Origin: Cardinalis cardinalis | Taxonomy: Eukaryota > Chordata > Aves > Passeriformes > Cardinalidae | DNA length: 64,000 nt | Direction: 5' to 3' | Assembly: GCA_014549065.1 (NCBI GenBank) | Contig: JACDOX010000107.1 | Coordinates: forward strand, 1,333,972 to 1,397,971 | Shown: positions 11,019-21,792 of the stretch, piece by piece | Layout of the letters: every line of letters starts with the position of its first letter | Position numbering within the stretch: position 1 is the stretch's first letter | The notes under the pieces: generated by a model | What the model saw: the letters and a program-made list of their open reading frames with translations, nothing else | Told to the model about the DNA's origin: nothing | Databases searched by the model: none | Translations under genes and position numbers: made by a program

Positions 11019-11414
11019 TGTAGCCACGATATTTTATGAAAAATCCTTTTGCCAGGATTTTTTCTCCTGAGAAGCTGAGAAGCCTCAGAGGAAAAGAAAA
11101 ACAATAATTATCTGCTGCTGTGGAATGCAACAGGTGCATCTNTGATTGGTCCATGTGGTTGTTTTTAATTAATGGCCAATCACAGTCCAGCTACCTCGGA
11201 CTCTCTGGTCANTCACAAGATTTTATTATCAGCCCATTCCTTTCCTTTCCAGCCTTCTGATGTAATCTTTTCTTCTATTCTTTTAGTATAGTTTTAGTAT
11301 ATNATTTTCTTTTAATATAATATATATCATAAAATAATAAATCAGCCTTCTGAAACATGGAGCCAAGATTCCCATCTCTTCCCTCGTCCTGGGACCCCTG
11401 TGAACACCACCACA
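11019..11414 (+). mobile_element. Solo-LTR-like element, family A
   Basis: A 396-bp copy running from tgtagccacg to caccaccaca, flanked by a perfect 6-bp duplication ggattt (11013-11018 and 11415-11420). It has an AATAAA in 'aataataaatcagcc' about 80 bp before its end. Confidence 0.92.
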
Positions 11415-12799
11415 GGATTTCTCCTTCAGGACTGTAATGAAAGTTAAATCTCAGATACCTGTTCTTCATGCAGGAATCCCATCAGGAGGCACGGGTGTTC
11501 CTCTCTGCTGCCTTTTTCTCTGCCATATTTTGCCTTTGTGTTGACATAAACCTCACAGGAGTGAGGAGAGAGAAACTCCAGGGGAAATGGATGTGCCCAG
11601 CNCAGAGCTGAGGAGAACATGCAGCCCAGTCCTGGGAGCCATTCAGGTGGCCCAGAAGCCCAGCTGTGCCCTGCCAGGGCAGCTGCCCAAGGTGAATTCC
11701 CCAGGGAACGAGGTGACCAGCTGGCTGTCAGTCCCCAGGAATGACCTGACCAAGGGGAACCAGAGGAATCCTCAACAACAAAAGAAATCTGGACAGGGAG
11801 AGTTTTTCAGGTGTTGTTGAAGGAAGCTGGTTGTGGAATGTGGGGAGAGAGGGAGAGTTAAAATAAAATATCTGTGGTGGTTTGTCAGGGGGGAGAGAAG
11901 GTGATTCTCTCACAGCCTGTGCTGAGGCATGGGGAGGCAGCTGAGGGAGAGGAAAGCGTGTTGTGGTTTGGAATTCCACCTGCAGCTTTGAGTCTCTGCT
12001 GCCCAGAGGAATGAGCAGCTCATTTCCAATCAAGCCTGGGAGTCCCCAGAGCAGAAAGCCTCTGTGGCTGCTCCCACAGCTGCTGGGACAGGCCACGTGC
12101 AGGAACAGAGCACCTGGCTCTCCTCATCACCCCCAGAGATCAAGCAGCAACAAGCTGTCAAGTTTTCTTCTTCTTCCTCGTTTCCTTTTTTTTTTTTTTT
12201 CCAGTCATTAAAATCAACCAGAACTTCGCATGCAACTTGCCTCACCTCGCAGCAGAATTACTCTGACTTTACTCATCTCCTCCTCTCTGCTGTGTTGAAC
12301 CTCAGCCACTTAGTCATGCCTAAAATTCCACTTCTGTAACCGTGATGCAATACCCCCATGTGTCAGAGCACTGGGAGAATGAAAGCAATATCTGAATGTA
12401 CCCCTCTTTCCTTTCCCCTGTCTCTAACCACCAGACAAACTCCTTCCCAACCTGGTCCAAATGTGCCAGAGTCTGTGCAGCTCCTTGGGCTGGAAGTGAC
12501 CCCACACAGGACATTGGGAAAGAAACTCAGAGAGCCCAGGGCTGGCTTCAGGGGGAAAAAAGGAGATAAAAAGAGAATAAAAAAAGAAGTCTGTGATGTA
12601 ACCCCTTGGTTACAGCCCATCCTGAGCCTCCACAAGGTTTGCAAGGCACTGGAGCCTGGTCTCAGGTAAATGGGATACAGCATCAGCCACAAGAGAGGCC
12701 AAATCTCTGCCAAGCAGCTCTCTGTGCTGAACAAAACAGAACAAATGTTTGCCATTAATATTTGCCATAAATATTTGCAGAGCCCCAATTTGGGCAGCC

Positions 12800-13261
12800 A
12801 AATTTTCCTCTCTGCTCCCNCTTCTCCTTCACANTATCCCCCTGTTTCTATTTCTTTATCCAGCCCCCTCAAGAAATTCAGGTTTATTGTTTATGTTCAG
12901 CCTCTGCTAAAGAAGCCTTGATCAGAGCACTGAGCATCCAGTTCAAGTGAGCTCCCCTTCCCCTAAAGGGGAAAATTTATTGCTAGAGGAGTTGATGAGA
13001 ACCAGGATGTCCCTTTCCCAATAATTTTGCTATTTTTTTAATTCAGTATCAGAACAAATTTGAAAATAAATTTTTCTAATTAATAAAATTCTCAAGAGGG
13101 AACAAATATAAACTTTTCAGAGCTAGAAAAAAACATCTAGAGGAGTGAAAATTTATTTCTGACTTGGCCATTTTTGAAAAGGATATCCTCACTTATAAAC
13201 GTGCAATGCAAAAGAAAAGCAACAGTTTGGAAGTTCAAACCACAGTTTTTAAATTGTTCCA
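12800..13261 (+). repeat. 460-bp duplicated segment, copy 1
   Basis: This segment, from aaattttcct to aaattgttcc, recurs at 20003-20465 in the same orientation with only scattered differences. It lies downstream of FASLG, while the other copy is inside FASLG intron 2. A third fragment of its first 37 bp occurs at 10751-10787. There are no TG/CA ends, no duplication and no long frame, so it may be either an unknown interspersed repeat or a segmental duplication. Confidence 0.8.
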
Positions 13262-13668
13262 AAGAGCTGCCCACAGGAGCTGTCTGTGTGCCAGACCAGA
13301 GATCTCTGATCAGGAGATGACCTGGGCTCCTCAGCTCCTGTCAGCCGCGTTCCCTGTGGAGGGGGGGTCTCTGAAGCCTGTACATCTCTGTGAATCTCTG
13401 GGGCTGAGCCCCCTGAGACGCCTCCACGCCCGACCCAGCTGCTCCATCAGGGGAGAGGATGTCAGCTCAGGGCACTGCCAGCAGGGCTGCAGGGCAGGGA
13501 GAGCCCAAACACCCCAATGCTCACCCTGCTGCTGCACCTGGGACTGCCTTTCTCGTGCACAGACCCTTCCCCTGCTGGGGAGAGAACAAAATACTTGGAA
13601 AGTTCCAATTAAATGCCTATCATTTATTTTTGTTTTAAACATTTTAAGTACAGCCCAAGAGCTATTAA

Positions 13669-14030
13669 AATCACAGAATGGTTTGGCCTAAAGTTGGCTC
13701 CAACACCCCCAGTTCATGGCAGGGCCCCTCCTGCTTGCTCAAAGTCCTTTCCCACCAGGGCACTTCCAGGGATGGGGCATCCAGAGCTTCTCTGGGCCCT
13801 GCCAGGGCCTCACCACCCTCAGAGGGAGGAATTTCTTCCCCATGTCCAATCTAAACCTGCACCCTTTCAGTTTAAAGCCATTCCCCGTTTTTCCTGTCAC
13901 TCCATGCTCTTGTCAGGAGTCCCTTCCCAGCTCTCTGGGAGCCCCTTGGGGCACTGGGAGGGGCTCTGAGGCCTCCCTGGAGACTTCTCCAGGCTGAATA
14001 ACCCCAACTCTCTCAGCCTGAGAGAGCCTG
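13669..14030 (-). mobile_element. CR1 LINE 3' fragment
   Basis: The stretch from atcacagaatgg to the tctcagcctg region follows the reverse complement of the avian CR1 3' end, including the segments 'ccatgtccaatctaaacctg' and 'aggctgaataaccccaactc'. CR1 copies are typically 5'-truncated, as here. The element lies on the minus strand with its 3' end at about 13669. Confidence 0.85.
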
Positions 14031-14402
14031 ATGCCAGCATTAAACACTCCTTGAATATTTAACGGTAACAATTAGCAAAAATGTCTTTAAATGAACAGCT
14101 AATTGGCGAGATCAGGGGACGACTTTGATAAAGTCAGTGTGGCACAAGCAGCCTATGAACTGAGAAGGTCCAATCCTGCCCTGAGCTCACTCCCAGGCTG
14201 CAGGCAGAGCCCAGGAGCTCAGCATGGCTTTGTTCTGGGCACTGCAGGGCTGTTTGAGGGGGGGATCACAGAGCAGAGCCAGTCCCACATCCCACTGGCA
14301 CCTGTGCCCCTGACCGGGAGCAAACCTGGGAGCCCCAGCCTGGTCCTGCAGCAGCTCTGCCCTCCTCAGGAGGCCCAGACCTGTTTGTAACAGCACTGAC
14401 CG

Positions 14403-14638
14403 CCCCTCTGTGCCCTTGCCCATCCCCTCTCTGCCCCCGCCCATCCCTCTGTGCCCCTGCCCACCCCTCCGTGCCCCTGCCCACCTTCTGTGCCCCTGCC
14501 CNACTTCTGTGCCCCTGCCCATCCCTCTGTGCCCCTGCCCACCCCTCTGTGCCCCTGCCCATCCCTCTCTGCCCCCGCCCACCCCTCTGTGCCCCTGCCC
14601 ATCCCTCTGTGCCCCTGCCCATCCCTCCGTGCCCCTGT
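14403..14638. repeat. 20-bp minisatellite, about 12 units
   Basis: C-rich units of consensus cccctctgtgcccctgccca with variants (ctctctgcccccgccc, accttctg). Strong strand asymmetry (C and T on plus) keeps several frames open on both strands; these are not genes. Confidence 0.93.
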
Positions 14639-14817
14639 CTCTGATGGTTGCAGCTCTGGGGTGCCCTGGGCATTCCAGGTAAGGACGGATCTCATCCCCT
14701 CCCAAGGGCTCCCCTCGTCCTGCCCCAGAGCTGGCTGCAGCCACAGCCTGCATGGGCTCTGTGGGGTGACCTAGGGAGCCCTTTGGGATCCTGCCAGCCC
14801 TTCCAGCCCCGTGCCAG

Positions 14818-15705
14818 CTGTGAGAGTCTGTCTGAAACATCTCTCATCTGCCTCACGATCGTCGTTTGGGGACNGCTGAAGAGGAGACCCCCCTGGCTGA
14901 AGGAGAAAGTCACACGCCTACAAGGCCCTGAGATCTGAGAGCATTGCTAAGTTGTTGTTTTCACAGGTGTGTTTGCTGTATGCTGAGAAGGGGGCACCGT
15001 GCCCTTTTTGCAACAATGGCTTTGGAAGCTGTCCCACCTCTCGGCCCAGCTGGACTTCTCCTGAGTTCAGGTGGTCTCCCACAGAAGACCCTCACCTGTT
15101 TTACACCCACTGTGACAGACAGACTGAGATGGAAGGAGCCTCTCCATCAGGGACTGAGACATGGAACCCCCATGTGAAAAGGCCCCTCTGCTCCTTCCAA
15201 GGACTGGCACTGAAACCCCCAGCCCGGGGCANGTGTGTGGGGGAGGCAAGCTGACCAAAGCCAGATGTTTGCCTGCAGGTTGTGACCGCTGCACCAAGAA
15301 AACAGTGGCTCTTGCCTGCTGCCTGGCTTGGACTCTGGGTACCCCTTTCTATTCTTCCCCCCCTTGAAGACCTTCATTTCGGTTGTGAAATTTATTCTCC
15401 CTTCCCCAACGAAGAAGAGCATAATTGGGGTGCAGATGGACTGTGCCTCTGAGATCTCCCGATGTAACAGGCGGATCCTCGGCCGGACTGCACCAAAGGA
15501 CTTTGTCTCTACGTTTGGTAGCTAGATCTGCCTCCTTCTCTCTCTCTCTTCTCTCTCTATCTCTTTTTTTTTCCTCTCCCTTAATCCCTCTATTGCATTT
15601 TGCTGTGGTCATTCAATAAAGGTGCATTTGTTTGGGTTATCCCTGCAAGTCCCCTGTGCCGTGTCGGTTCTTTGCACCCTGAGATCAAATCCATGAACCC
15701 CGTTC
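14818..15705 (+). mobile_element. LTR-like element, boundaries uncertain
   Basis: It begins near tgtgagagtctgtctg, has a pyrimidine tract (15532-15575), an AATAAA at 15615, and a U5-like tail to about 15705. This layout, and my recollection of similar blocks in finch LTRs, suggest an ERV solo LTR. I could not find a convincing target duplication. Confidence 0.45.
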
Positions 15706-16671
15706 GTAAGGACGGATCCTCAGCAGCAGAGGAGCCTCAGGACAGGTTCCCTGTGGTGCCCTGCCTCTCTCCAGGCTGCTCCCAGCAAAAAGGGAAGCCC
15801 CTGGTGTGCTCGGCTGGTTTGGGTGCAGGCACAGCTCTACAAAGAGCTTCCCACTCCCCACTGGGATGTCCCATCACCAGGAGAGCAGCACAGCCCAAAG
15901 AGCAAGCAGAGGAGGACAGCAATTCCCAGCCTTTCCTGGAAAGCTCTGGATGCAGCAGCTCCATCCCTGTGCTGTGCAGTTTCACCCTCTGATATGTGCA
16001 GGGAAAAAGTCAAGCCAGAAGACCCCTGGACTTGATCCTTTTGAGATNCTTTCCACCCTGAGAAATGCAGTGGAAACATCAGCAATGTCAGCAGGGCTGC
16101 AGTTTTCCCCTCCCACTGGCCNCAGCAGTAGCCAGAGAGGTTTCAAAGAAACAAACTTCCCTGAAGCAAACAACAAAAACCACAGCGAGCTGAGAGCAGC
16201 CCAGGGCAAAGGAAACAAATGCTGTGGGCTGCTGAGGAGCCCCAGGCCCTGGGAGCAGCAGCAGAGCTGCAGAGGGACCAGTGCAGCCTCTGTGTCCTGC
16301 CTGGTGACAGTGACAGTGACAGCGCCGGGGTTAGAACCCCNTGGAGCTGACACCGAGTGAACAAATGGGGTTTGGGGTTATTTTGCACCACTTTGTTTCT
16401 TTGCCCTTCAGAGCACTCCNTGAGAAGTGCTTCTGGGGCCAGAGGTCACTCAGAGGGAGCCTTTGGGCACAGACAGCAGCAATCCTGCTCAGCCCCCAGT
16501 GCCCAGCTCCAAACTGGGCATTGAGACCAGCCCTTCCTGCTGGGCTTGGGCTGCCTGCTCTGTGCTGCCCACCCCACACCTCCCCAGGCCCCAGATCCTG
16601 ATCTTTCCTGAGCTCCAGAGCCTCATGGAGAGGGCCCTGTGCAGNGCCAAGCAGGCAGCAAAGAGGGATGA

Positions 16672-17066
16672 TGGCACTGTCACATTTTCTGAAAAATCCC
16701 TTTGCCAGGATTCTTCTCCTGGGAAGCTGAGAAGCCTCAGAGAAAAAGCAAAACAATAATTATCTGATTGCTGCTCCTGTGTTTGCTGCTCTGGAATGTG
16801 GTCTGGAGAGTGTTTATCCAACATGTGAATTGTTTTTAATTAATGACCAATCACCATCAGCTGTGTCAGGCTCTGAGGAGTCAGTCAGAGCTTTCATTGT
16901 CATTCTTGTTAAACCTTCTGTCTGTGTCCTTCTCTTTCTTTGGTACAGTTCTAGTATAGCATTNTTTAATATAATATAATATCATAAAATAATAAATCAG
17001 CCTTCTGAGGACATGGAGTCAGATTCTCATCTCTCACCTTGTCCTGGGGCCCTCACAAACACCATA
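16672..17066 (+). mobile_element. Solo-LTR-like element, family A
   Basis: A 395-bp copy running from tggcactgtcac to caccata (terminal CA mutated to TA). The flanking 6-mers ggatga and ggaaga differ at one base. It lies about 1.1 kb downstream of the FASLG stop codon and is oriented opposite to FASLG. Confidence 0.85.
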
Positions 17067-17393
17067 GGAAGAGGCTCCCAGGTTTCTGCCATGCTGGAGG
17101 AGGAATGGGGCCCTGAGCCCTGAGCACAGAGGCCTTGCAGTGCCCTGGCCGTGGCCCAGNGCCAAATGAGGAGAGGACAGCACCACTCACTAGAAAAATA
17201 TATATTTACCATCTGTGTTCTTCTCAGGAGGGAACATCCCATGGCAAAGCCAGGCATTGCCAGTGCCAGTGTCACCAGCTGCCCAGGACAGGGGTGGCAG
17301 AGCAGCCCCCACAGAGAGCCCTCGTGTGCTGAAGGGGCAGGAGGGGGCTCGAGGTGCTGCTTTCACCTCAAGCCCCAGTGCCCTGCTGAGTGC

Positions 17394-17587
17394 AGAGCCC
17401 ATGGGCACCCAGCACTGTGTGTGCAGAGCCCATGGGCACCCAGCACCCCAGCACTGTGTGTGCAGAGCCCATGGGCACCCAGCACTGTGTGTGCAGAGCC
17501 CATGGGCACCCAGCACCCCAGCACTGTGTGTGCAGAGCCCATGGGCACCCAGCACTGTGTGTGCAGAGCCCATGGGCACCCAGCACC
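17394..17587. repeat. 31/39-bp higher-order minisatellite
   Basis: Units agagcccatgggcacccagc plus a tail alternate strictly between 31 bp and 39 bp (the longer has an extra caccccag). This makes a 70-bp higher-order unit repeated about 2.7 times. It lies 0.6-0.8 kb past the FASLG stop and might fall within its 3' UTR; I found no AATAAA on the minus strand that would settle this. Confidence 0.92.
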
Positions 17588-18199
17588 CCCACACCATGGC
17601 TGCTCACACTGCCACGTCTGGGACACCCCCAGGGCACGGCTGCTCCTGGCACCTTCCTTGCAAGGCACTTGGGATGAGTTAAATAACCAGGGTGGGGAGC
17701 ATTTCCTGGGCTGGGGACGGTCCATAGCTTAGCAGAGGATGGACACAGCCCCTGTCCCAGCCCAGCTGGCAGGAGGGGCAGCAGTGCCAGTGCTGGGCAG
17801 TGCCAGCCATGGCTCAGGGGGAGCAGCTGGTCACACTGCTCATCCCACACCCCTGTGGTGTGGTGGCACCAGCCAGACACCTCCTGAACACCCCCAGCTG
17901 TCNCCAGCAGGGCTGTGCCAGCACAGGGTCCCACTGTCTTCTCAGGCAGCAGCTAGTGAGCTCCAGCAGGGTCTGCAGCACGCCACATTCTGAGTTTGTT
18001 GGGGTTTTGCCAGGAGAACACGTGCAATTCTGTTCAGGCTGATGCAGCACAGCCCGGGTGCTCTCAAGCCTTGCCCATTGCCTGGATCCCCTCGTGCTGC
18101 AGCCCAAACGTGGTTTCTGGTGGGTTTGGTGGCGCCCAGGCGCCTCTCAGCCCTCACACATCCNTGTGGGTGTGAAGGGGCTGCCGGCCACGCTCCGCT

Positions 18200-18594
18200 T
18201 CAAAGCTTAAACAAACCAAAGAAAGTCTTGGACTCCTCAAAGTTGACCAGGGCGATTTTGGAGACGTTGACGTGCAGGCTGTCCATCCTCCTGAGCCTGA
18301 AGAGAGCCCCCAGGTAGCTGCTGCGGGCCCACATCCTCTGGCCCGAGCAGAAGTTGGTGGCTCTGTCCTCCATGAGCACCAGGCTGCCCGGCAAGGCCGG
18401 GTTCCTCTTGTACACCACGTGGGCCAGGAGCTGCGCGTCGCAGGCCGCGCCGCGGAACAGCACCCGCGAGTACACGAAGTACAGCCCCGGCTCGCTGACC
18501 CGCAGCCCCCGCGCCTCGTACTGGACGCCGCTGGTGTAGGCATGGCCAGAGCTGGGCTCCCACTCCAGAGGCAGCCCCTGCTGCGCTGGGTTGC
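18200..18594 (-). CDS. FASLG: FASLG coding exon 4, TNF homology domain
   Basis: Acceptor ccctcgcag, then PLEWE, LYFVYSRV, the two domain cysteines, NVSKIALVNFEES and the stop. Without doubt the C-terminal ligand domain of FasL. Confidence 0.97.
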
Positions 18595-21271
18595 CTGCGA
18601 GGGAAACAAGGCCNAAGAAAAGGTTGGGAGGTGGGTTTGGTTTGGCTGGGTGGGTTTGGCTCGGGTCGCGCCCCACGGCACGAGGCAGCGTTCCGCGGTT
18701 GCGGTGTGAGGCGTCAGCCTGTCTCAGCTATCCTGGCTCCCTCCCCAGGTGTGCCAGTCACCTCTCCCTTCCCCTCCCTTGCCCCTGCTGAGTGCTGTCC
18801 GTCAGTCCTGGCATTGCAGAAGGGCCTCGAGTGGTTGGCAGAGTCCAGAAGATGCCTTACACCCCTTGAGGGACATTGGGCCATCCAGGTGTCCTTTGTC
18901 CCCTGAGACTTCTCCTCCTTACCTGGTTGGTGGGATCCCTATCCCTTCCCTCCCCTCTCCCTGGGGTTAAAAGTCACAGCAACCACGCGGTTCTTGGTTC
19001 TGTTGGAGCTGGTGCTGCATTCAGAGGCCTGTGNGCCAGGAATAAAGCTCTGGATCCAAACCCTCCAGCAGAACCCGACTCCTTTCTTTCACCTCGCCTT
19101 GAAGCTTCTCCATCAGAGGTAAACCTGAGCTCCTGCACGCCTGCACTTGTCCCAAGCACCAGCTGCAGCATCCAGCTGGCCAAAGGTGTCTCTGAGGTGA
19201 AACCACCACACATCCAGCCGGCCAAAGGTGTCTCTGAGGTGAAACCACCTCAGCTGCCGCCCTTGGTCCAGCAGCAAGGGCCAGACGAGCCCAGGCGTGT
19301 CCCATCTGGCAATATTGGTATTTAATTCCAATATTCTCCAAGCTTCGTCTGCAGTGTGGAAAGTTCTCCTGGGCCTCACCCCTCAGCAGTGGCAGCCCCA
19401 GTGCCACTCCTGCCCTGCACACCCCGAAAGCCAAGCCAAAGCCAGGCACAAGTGAGGGGGAGGTTTCGTCTGTGGAGCAAATTTCCACTGTCAGAGCAGA
19501 TGTGTCACCCGAGGAGAGCAGCAGAGCCTGCGTGGGGTGGGCTCCTCAGAACTCCAGCCATGGCATCCCCTGATCCTGTCCCAGCTGCCATGGCACCCTC
19601 TGACCCCATCCCAGGTGCCATCTGCCCCCCAGCACGTACCTGTGACATGGGCTGCCCTCCTGGCCTCCTTCCTGTGCCCTGCACAAAGAGAGGGGACATT
19701 GGCCATGAGCTCCATGGAGAGGCCAGCCCACAGAGCAGGAAACACCTGAGACCCTGCAGACCCCCCACGCCGCCGTCCAGGCAGGAGCTGGAGCTGGAGC
19801 TGGAGCTGGAGCTGTGCTCTGGAGGGAAGAGCCCAGCTGGGAGAGCTCTGCCTGCCCTGCAGGGCTCAGCTCCCTCTGGAGGGAAGGGCCCATTCCAGCG
19901 ACTCGGTGTTTGGAGCCCATCCGCTCCATCCCTTCGTTGTCCTCAACATCTCCTTCATCATCTCCAATTTCAGAACCAGCCTTTTCTTTTCTCAAGCCAC
20001 TTAAATTTTCCTTTCTGCTCCCCCTTCTCCTTTACACTATTCCCCTGTTTCTATTTCTTTATCCAGCCCCCTCAAGAAATTCAGGTTTATTGTTTATGTT
20101 CAGCCTCTGCTAAAGAAGCCTTGATCAGAGCACTGAGCATCCAGTTCAANTGAGCTCCCCTTCCCCTAAAGGGGAAAATTTATTGCTAGANGAGTTGATG
20201 AGAACCAGGACNTCCCTTTCCCAATAATTTTTTTNAAATTCAATATCAGAACAAATTTGAAAATAATTTTTTCTAATTAATAAAATTCTCAAGGGGGAAC
20301 AAATTCAAACTTTTCAGAGCTAGAAAAAAAACTGCCGAGAGAAGTGAAATTTTCTTTTTGACTTGGCCATTTTTGAAAAGGATATCCTCACTTATAACAT
20401 TAACATGGAATGCAAAAGAAAAGCAACAGTTTGGAAGTTCAAACCACAGTTTTTAAATTGTTCCACCCAAATTGAAACTTTTTTTTTTTTTTGGATGCAA
20501 TCAAAACCATCTAAATGAAATCTGGGAAAATTGGCAGNTTCTTGTGGAAAGTTTCAGTGTCGCTGGGTTCCTCCTGCAGGCACGGACTCACCTGTGAGTT
20601 TCTGAGAGGCGGGAGGGATGTGCTCAGCGCTGGCAGACTGGCGAGGGAGAAGAGGAACATTGGTTTAGAGCGTGAGCAGCCTTTGGCAGGGGTTAAATCT
20701 GGGGATTGACTCCATGGGGAGCCGCAAAGTGCTGAGAAATACACAGGGAGGGAGCAGGGATATCCTGACAGGGGAACAAGCGCGCTGCTCCTCTGTGCCA
20801 GCAGCCCCCGAAATGCCTCCCTGGTGCCCCTTGGGAGCATCTCCGCCCGTCCCAAGGGCTCCTTTCCCCCTTTCCGCAGGGACCTGCGCCCAGCCAGGCA
20901 AACCTCACCTCTCTGAGCTCATCCACTTCCTTCTCCAGGTGAAAAATCTTAAATATGCTCAGCCCCACTCCGGTGAAGGCCACCAGGATCAGCAGGAACA
21001 TCACGAGGAGGCCGGCGCTGCTCCTTTCCCCGCGTTCCCTTCCTTGATTCCGGGGTTTTCTGCTCCGGTCGGGGACGGGCGGTGGGAAGGGAGCCGTGGG
21101 GCCGGCGGGGGCGCAGGGAGCCGCTGTCTCGGCGCAGCCATCCACCCAGAAGATGCGCGGGCAGTAGTTCAGGTTCTGCTGCACGGGGGGCAGCGGCACG
21201 GGCCGGACCGGCCCGCCGGGCTCGGCCCCGCGGCAGCCGAACCCCGCGGCTCTGCCCTGCTGCGGCTGCAT
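18200..21271 (-). CDS. FASLG: FASLG, Fas ligand (TNF superfamily member 6), four exons
   Basis: Type II membrane cytokine that trimerises and triggers apoptosis through the receptor Fas. The joined exons 21271-20909, 20637-20592, 19678-19640 and 18594-18200 total 843 nt, i.e. 280 residues, against 281 in human. All junctions keep phase and have GT-AG introns. In order: a cytoplasmic tail with the conserved YCPRIFWVDG block (residues 36-45), one transmembrane segment (about 86-107), a short stalk, the first TNF strand AAHVTG in exon 3, and the TNF homology domain in exon 4. That domain has two cysteines in disulfide positions (RGAACDAQ, TNFCSGQ), the RMWARSSYLGA block, an NVS glycosylation site and the ending FFGLFKL. 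The proline-rich tract of mammals is almost absent. The start codon was chosen by homology and length, because the frame stays open upstream and the Kozak context is weak. It lies tail-to-head after SUCO on the same strand, the vertebrate order. Confidence 0.95.
19640..19678 (-). CDS. FASLG: FASLG coding exon 3 (39 nt)
   Basis: Acceptor ctttgtgcag and donor ACAG|gtacgt, phase 1 to 1. Encodes GHRKEARRAAHVTG, ending in the A-strand motif that opens the TNF homology domain. It is shorter than the human exon 3. Confidence 0.9.
19784..19815. repeat. (GAGCTG)n short repeat
   Basis: Five hexamers of gagctg in FASLG intron 2, about 100 bp upstream (in gene direction) of exon 3. Confidence 0.85.
20003..20465 (+). 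repeat. 460-bp duplicated segment, copy 2 (FASLG intron 2)
   Basis: Matches 12800-13261 in the same orientation along its full length, with small differences such as an extra 'acattaa' near 20397 and a shorter T run. It fills half of FASLG intron 2 (19679-20591). Neither FASLG exon 2 nor exon 3 is recognisable next to copy 1. Confidence 0.8.
20592..20637 (-). CDS. FASLG: FASLG coding exon 2 (46 nt)
   Basis: Acceptor ctcgccag and donor ACAG|gtgagt. Encodes SASAEHIPPASQKLTG, 16 residues, the same length and phase (0 to 1) as the human exon. This stalk is poorly conserved, so phase and length carry the call. Confidence 0.85.
20909..21271 (-). CDS. FASLG: FASLG coding exon 1 (121 codons)
   Basis: Encodes the cytoplasmic tail and the transmembrane anchor (LLVMFLLILVAFTGVGLSIF) and ends in EKEVDELRE. 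The donor GAG|gtgagg is phase 0, as in mammals. Confidence 0.93.
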
Positions 21272-21447
21272 GCGTGCGCTGCGAGGGAAGGATGCTGAGG
21301 AAGGATGCTGCGGCTTCGAGAGGCTGCGAGCGCCAGCAGCAGAGCCCCTTCCGGCCCCGCAGGACCCACCCTCCTCCCACAGCCCCGCTCCGGGGGCTCC
21401 CCAAAATCGGCTGCCTCCGCACCGCCCGCAGGGCTGTGGAGATGCGG

Positions 21448-21697
21448 GAAGGACAAACCCGCCGGCATCCCCAACAGCAAGGGACAGACGGAGCCCAGGA
21501 AGGACAAACCCGCCGGCATCCCCAACAGCAAGGGACAGACGGAGCCCAGGAAGGACAAACCCCCCGGCATCCCGAACAGCAAGGGACAGACGGAGCCCAG
21601 GAAGGACAAACCCCCGGCATCCCCAACAGCAAGGGACAGACGGAGCCCAGGAAGGACAAACCCCCCGGCATCCCCAACAGCAAGGGACAGACGGAGC
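21448..21697. repeat. 51-bp minisatellite upstream of FASLG
   Basis: Five near-identical units starting gaaggacaaacccgccggca; one is a base shorter. It lies about 180-430 bp upstream of the FASLG start codon, where promoter or 5' UTR is expected. The unit length is a multiple of three, which leaves a long open frame on the plus strand that I do not regard as a gene. Confidence 0.95.
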
Positions 21698-21792
21698 TCT
21701 CCCCGGCCCGGGATGCGGTACCGAGCCCGTGGAATGAAGGATGAGGGATGAGGGATCGCTGCATTCCTGCTCCCCGAGCATCCCTCCCTGCC

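Noticed and set aside
14187..14840. Glycine-rich repeated frame of over 200 codons
   Set aside because: It is the 20-bp minisatellite read on the minus strand.
14679..15718. 13-base direct repeat gtaaggacggatc flanking the LTR-like element at 14.8-15.7 kb
   Set aside because: Too long for an LTR target duplication and not at TG/CA ends; one such match is expected by chance in a window this size.
1..18100. Search for TNFSF18 or TNFSF4, the next TNF genes beyond FASLG in vertebrates
   Set aside because: No TNF-domain motifs such as LYFVYSQV or a terminal FxGxxxL were seen on either strand; these genes probably lie further left.
18923..18960. Candidate FASLG exon with acceptor accccag and donor CCAG|gtaagg
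   Set aside because: In the required phase it contains a TAG, and its length (38 nt) breaks the frame. The 19640-19678 exon with AAHVTG fits instead.
20693..21781. A 362-codon minus-strand frame that includes FASLG exon 1
   Set aside because: It reads through the minisatellite, the real exon and then intron 1; only 20909-21271 fits FASLG. No upstream stop proves the start, however.
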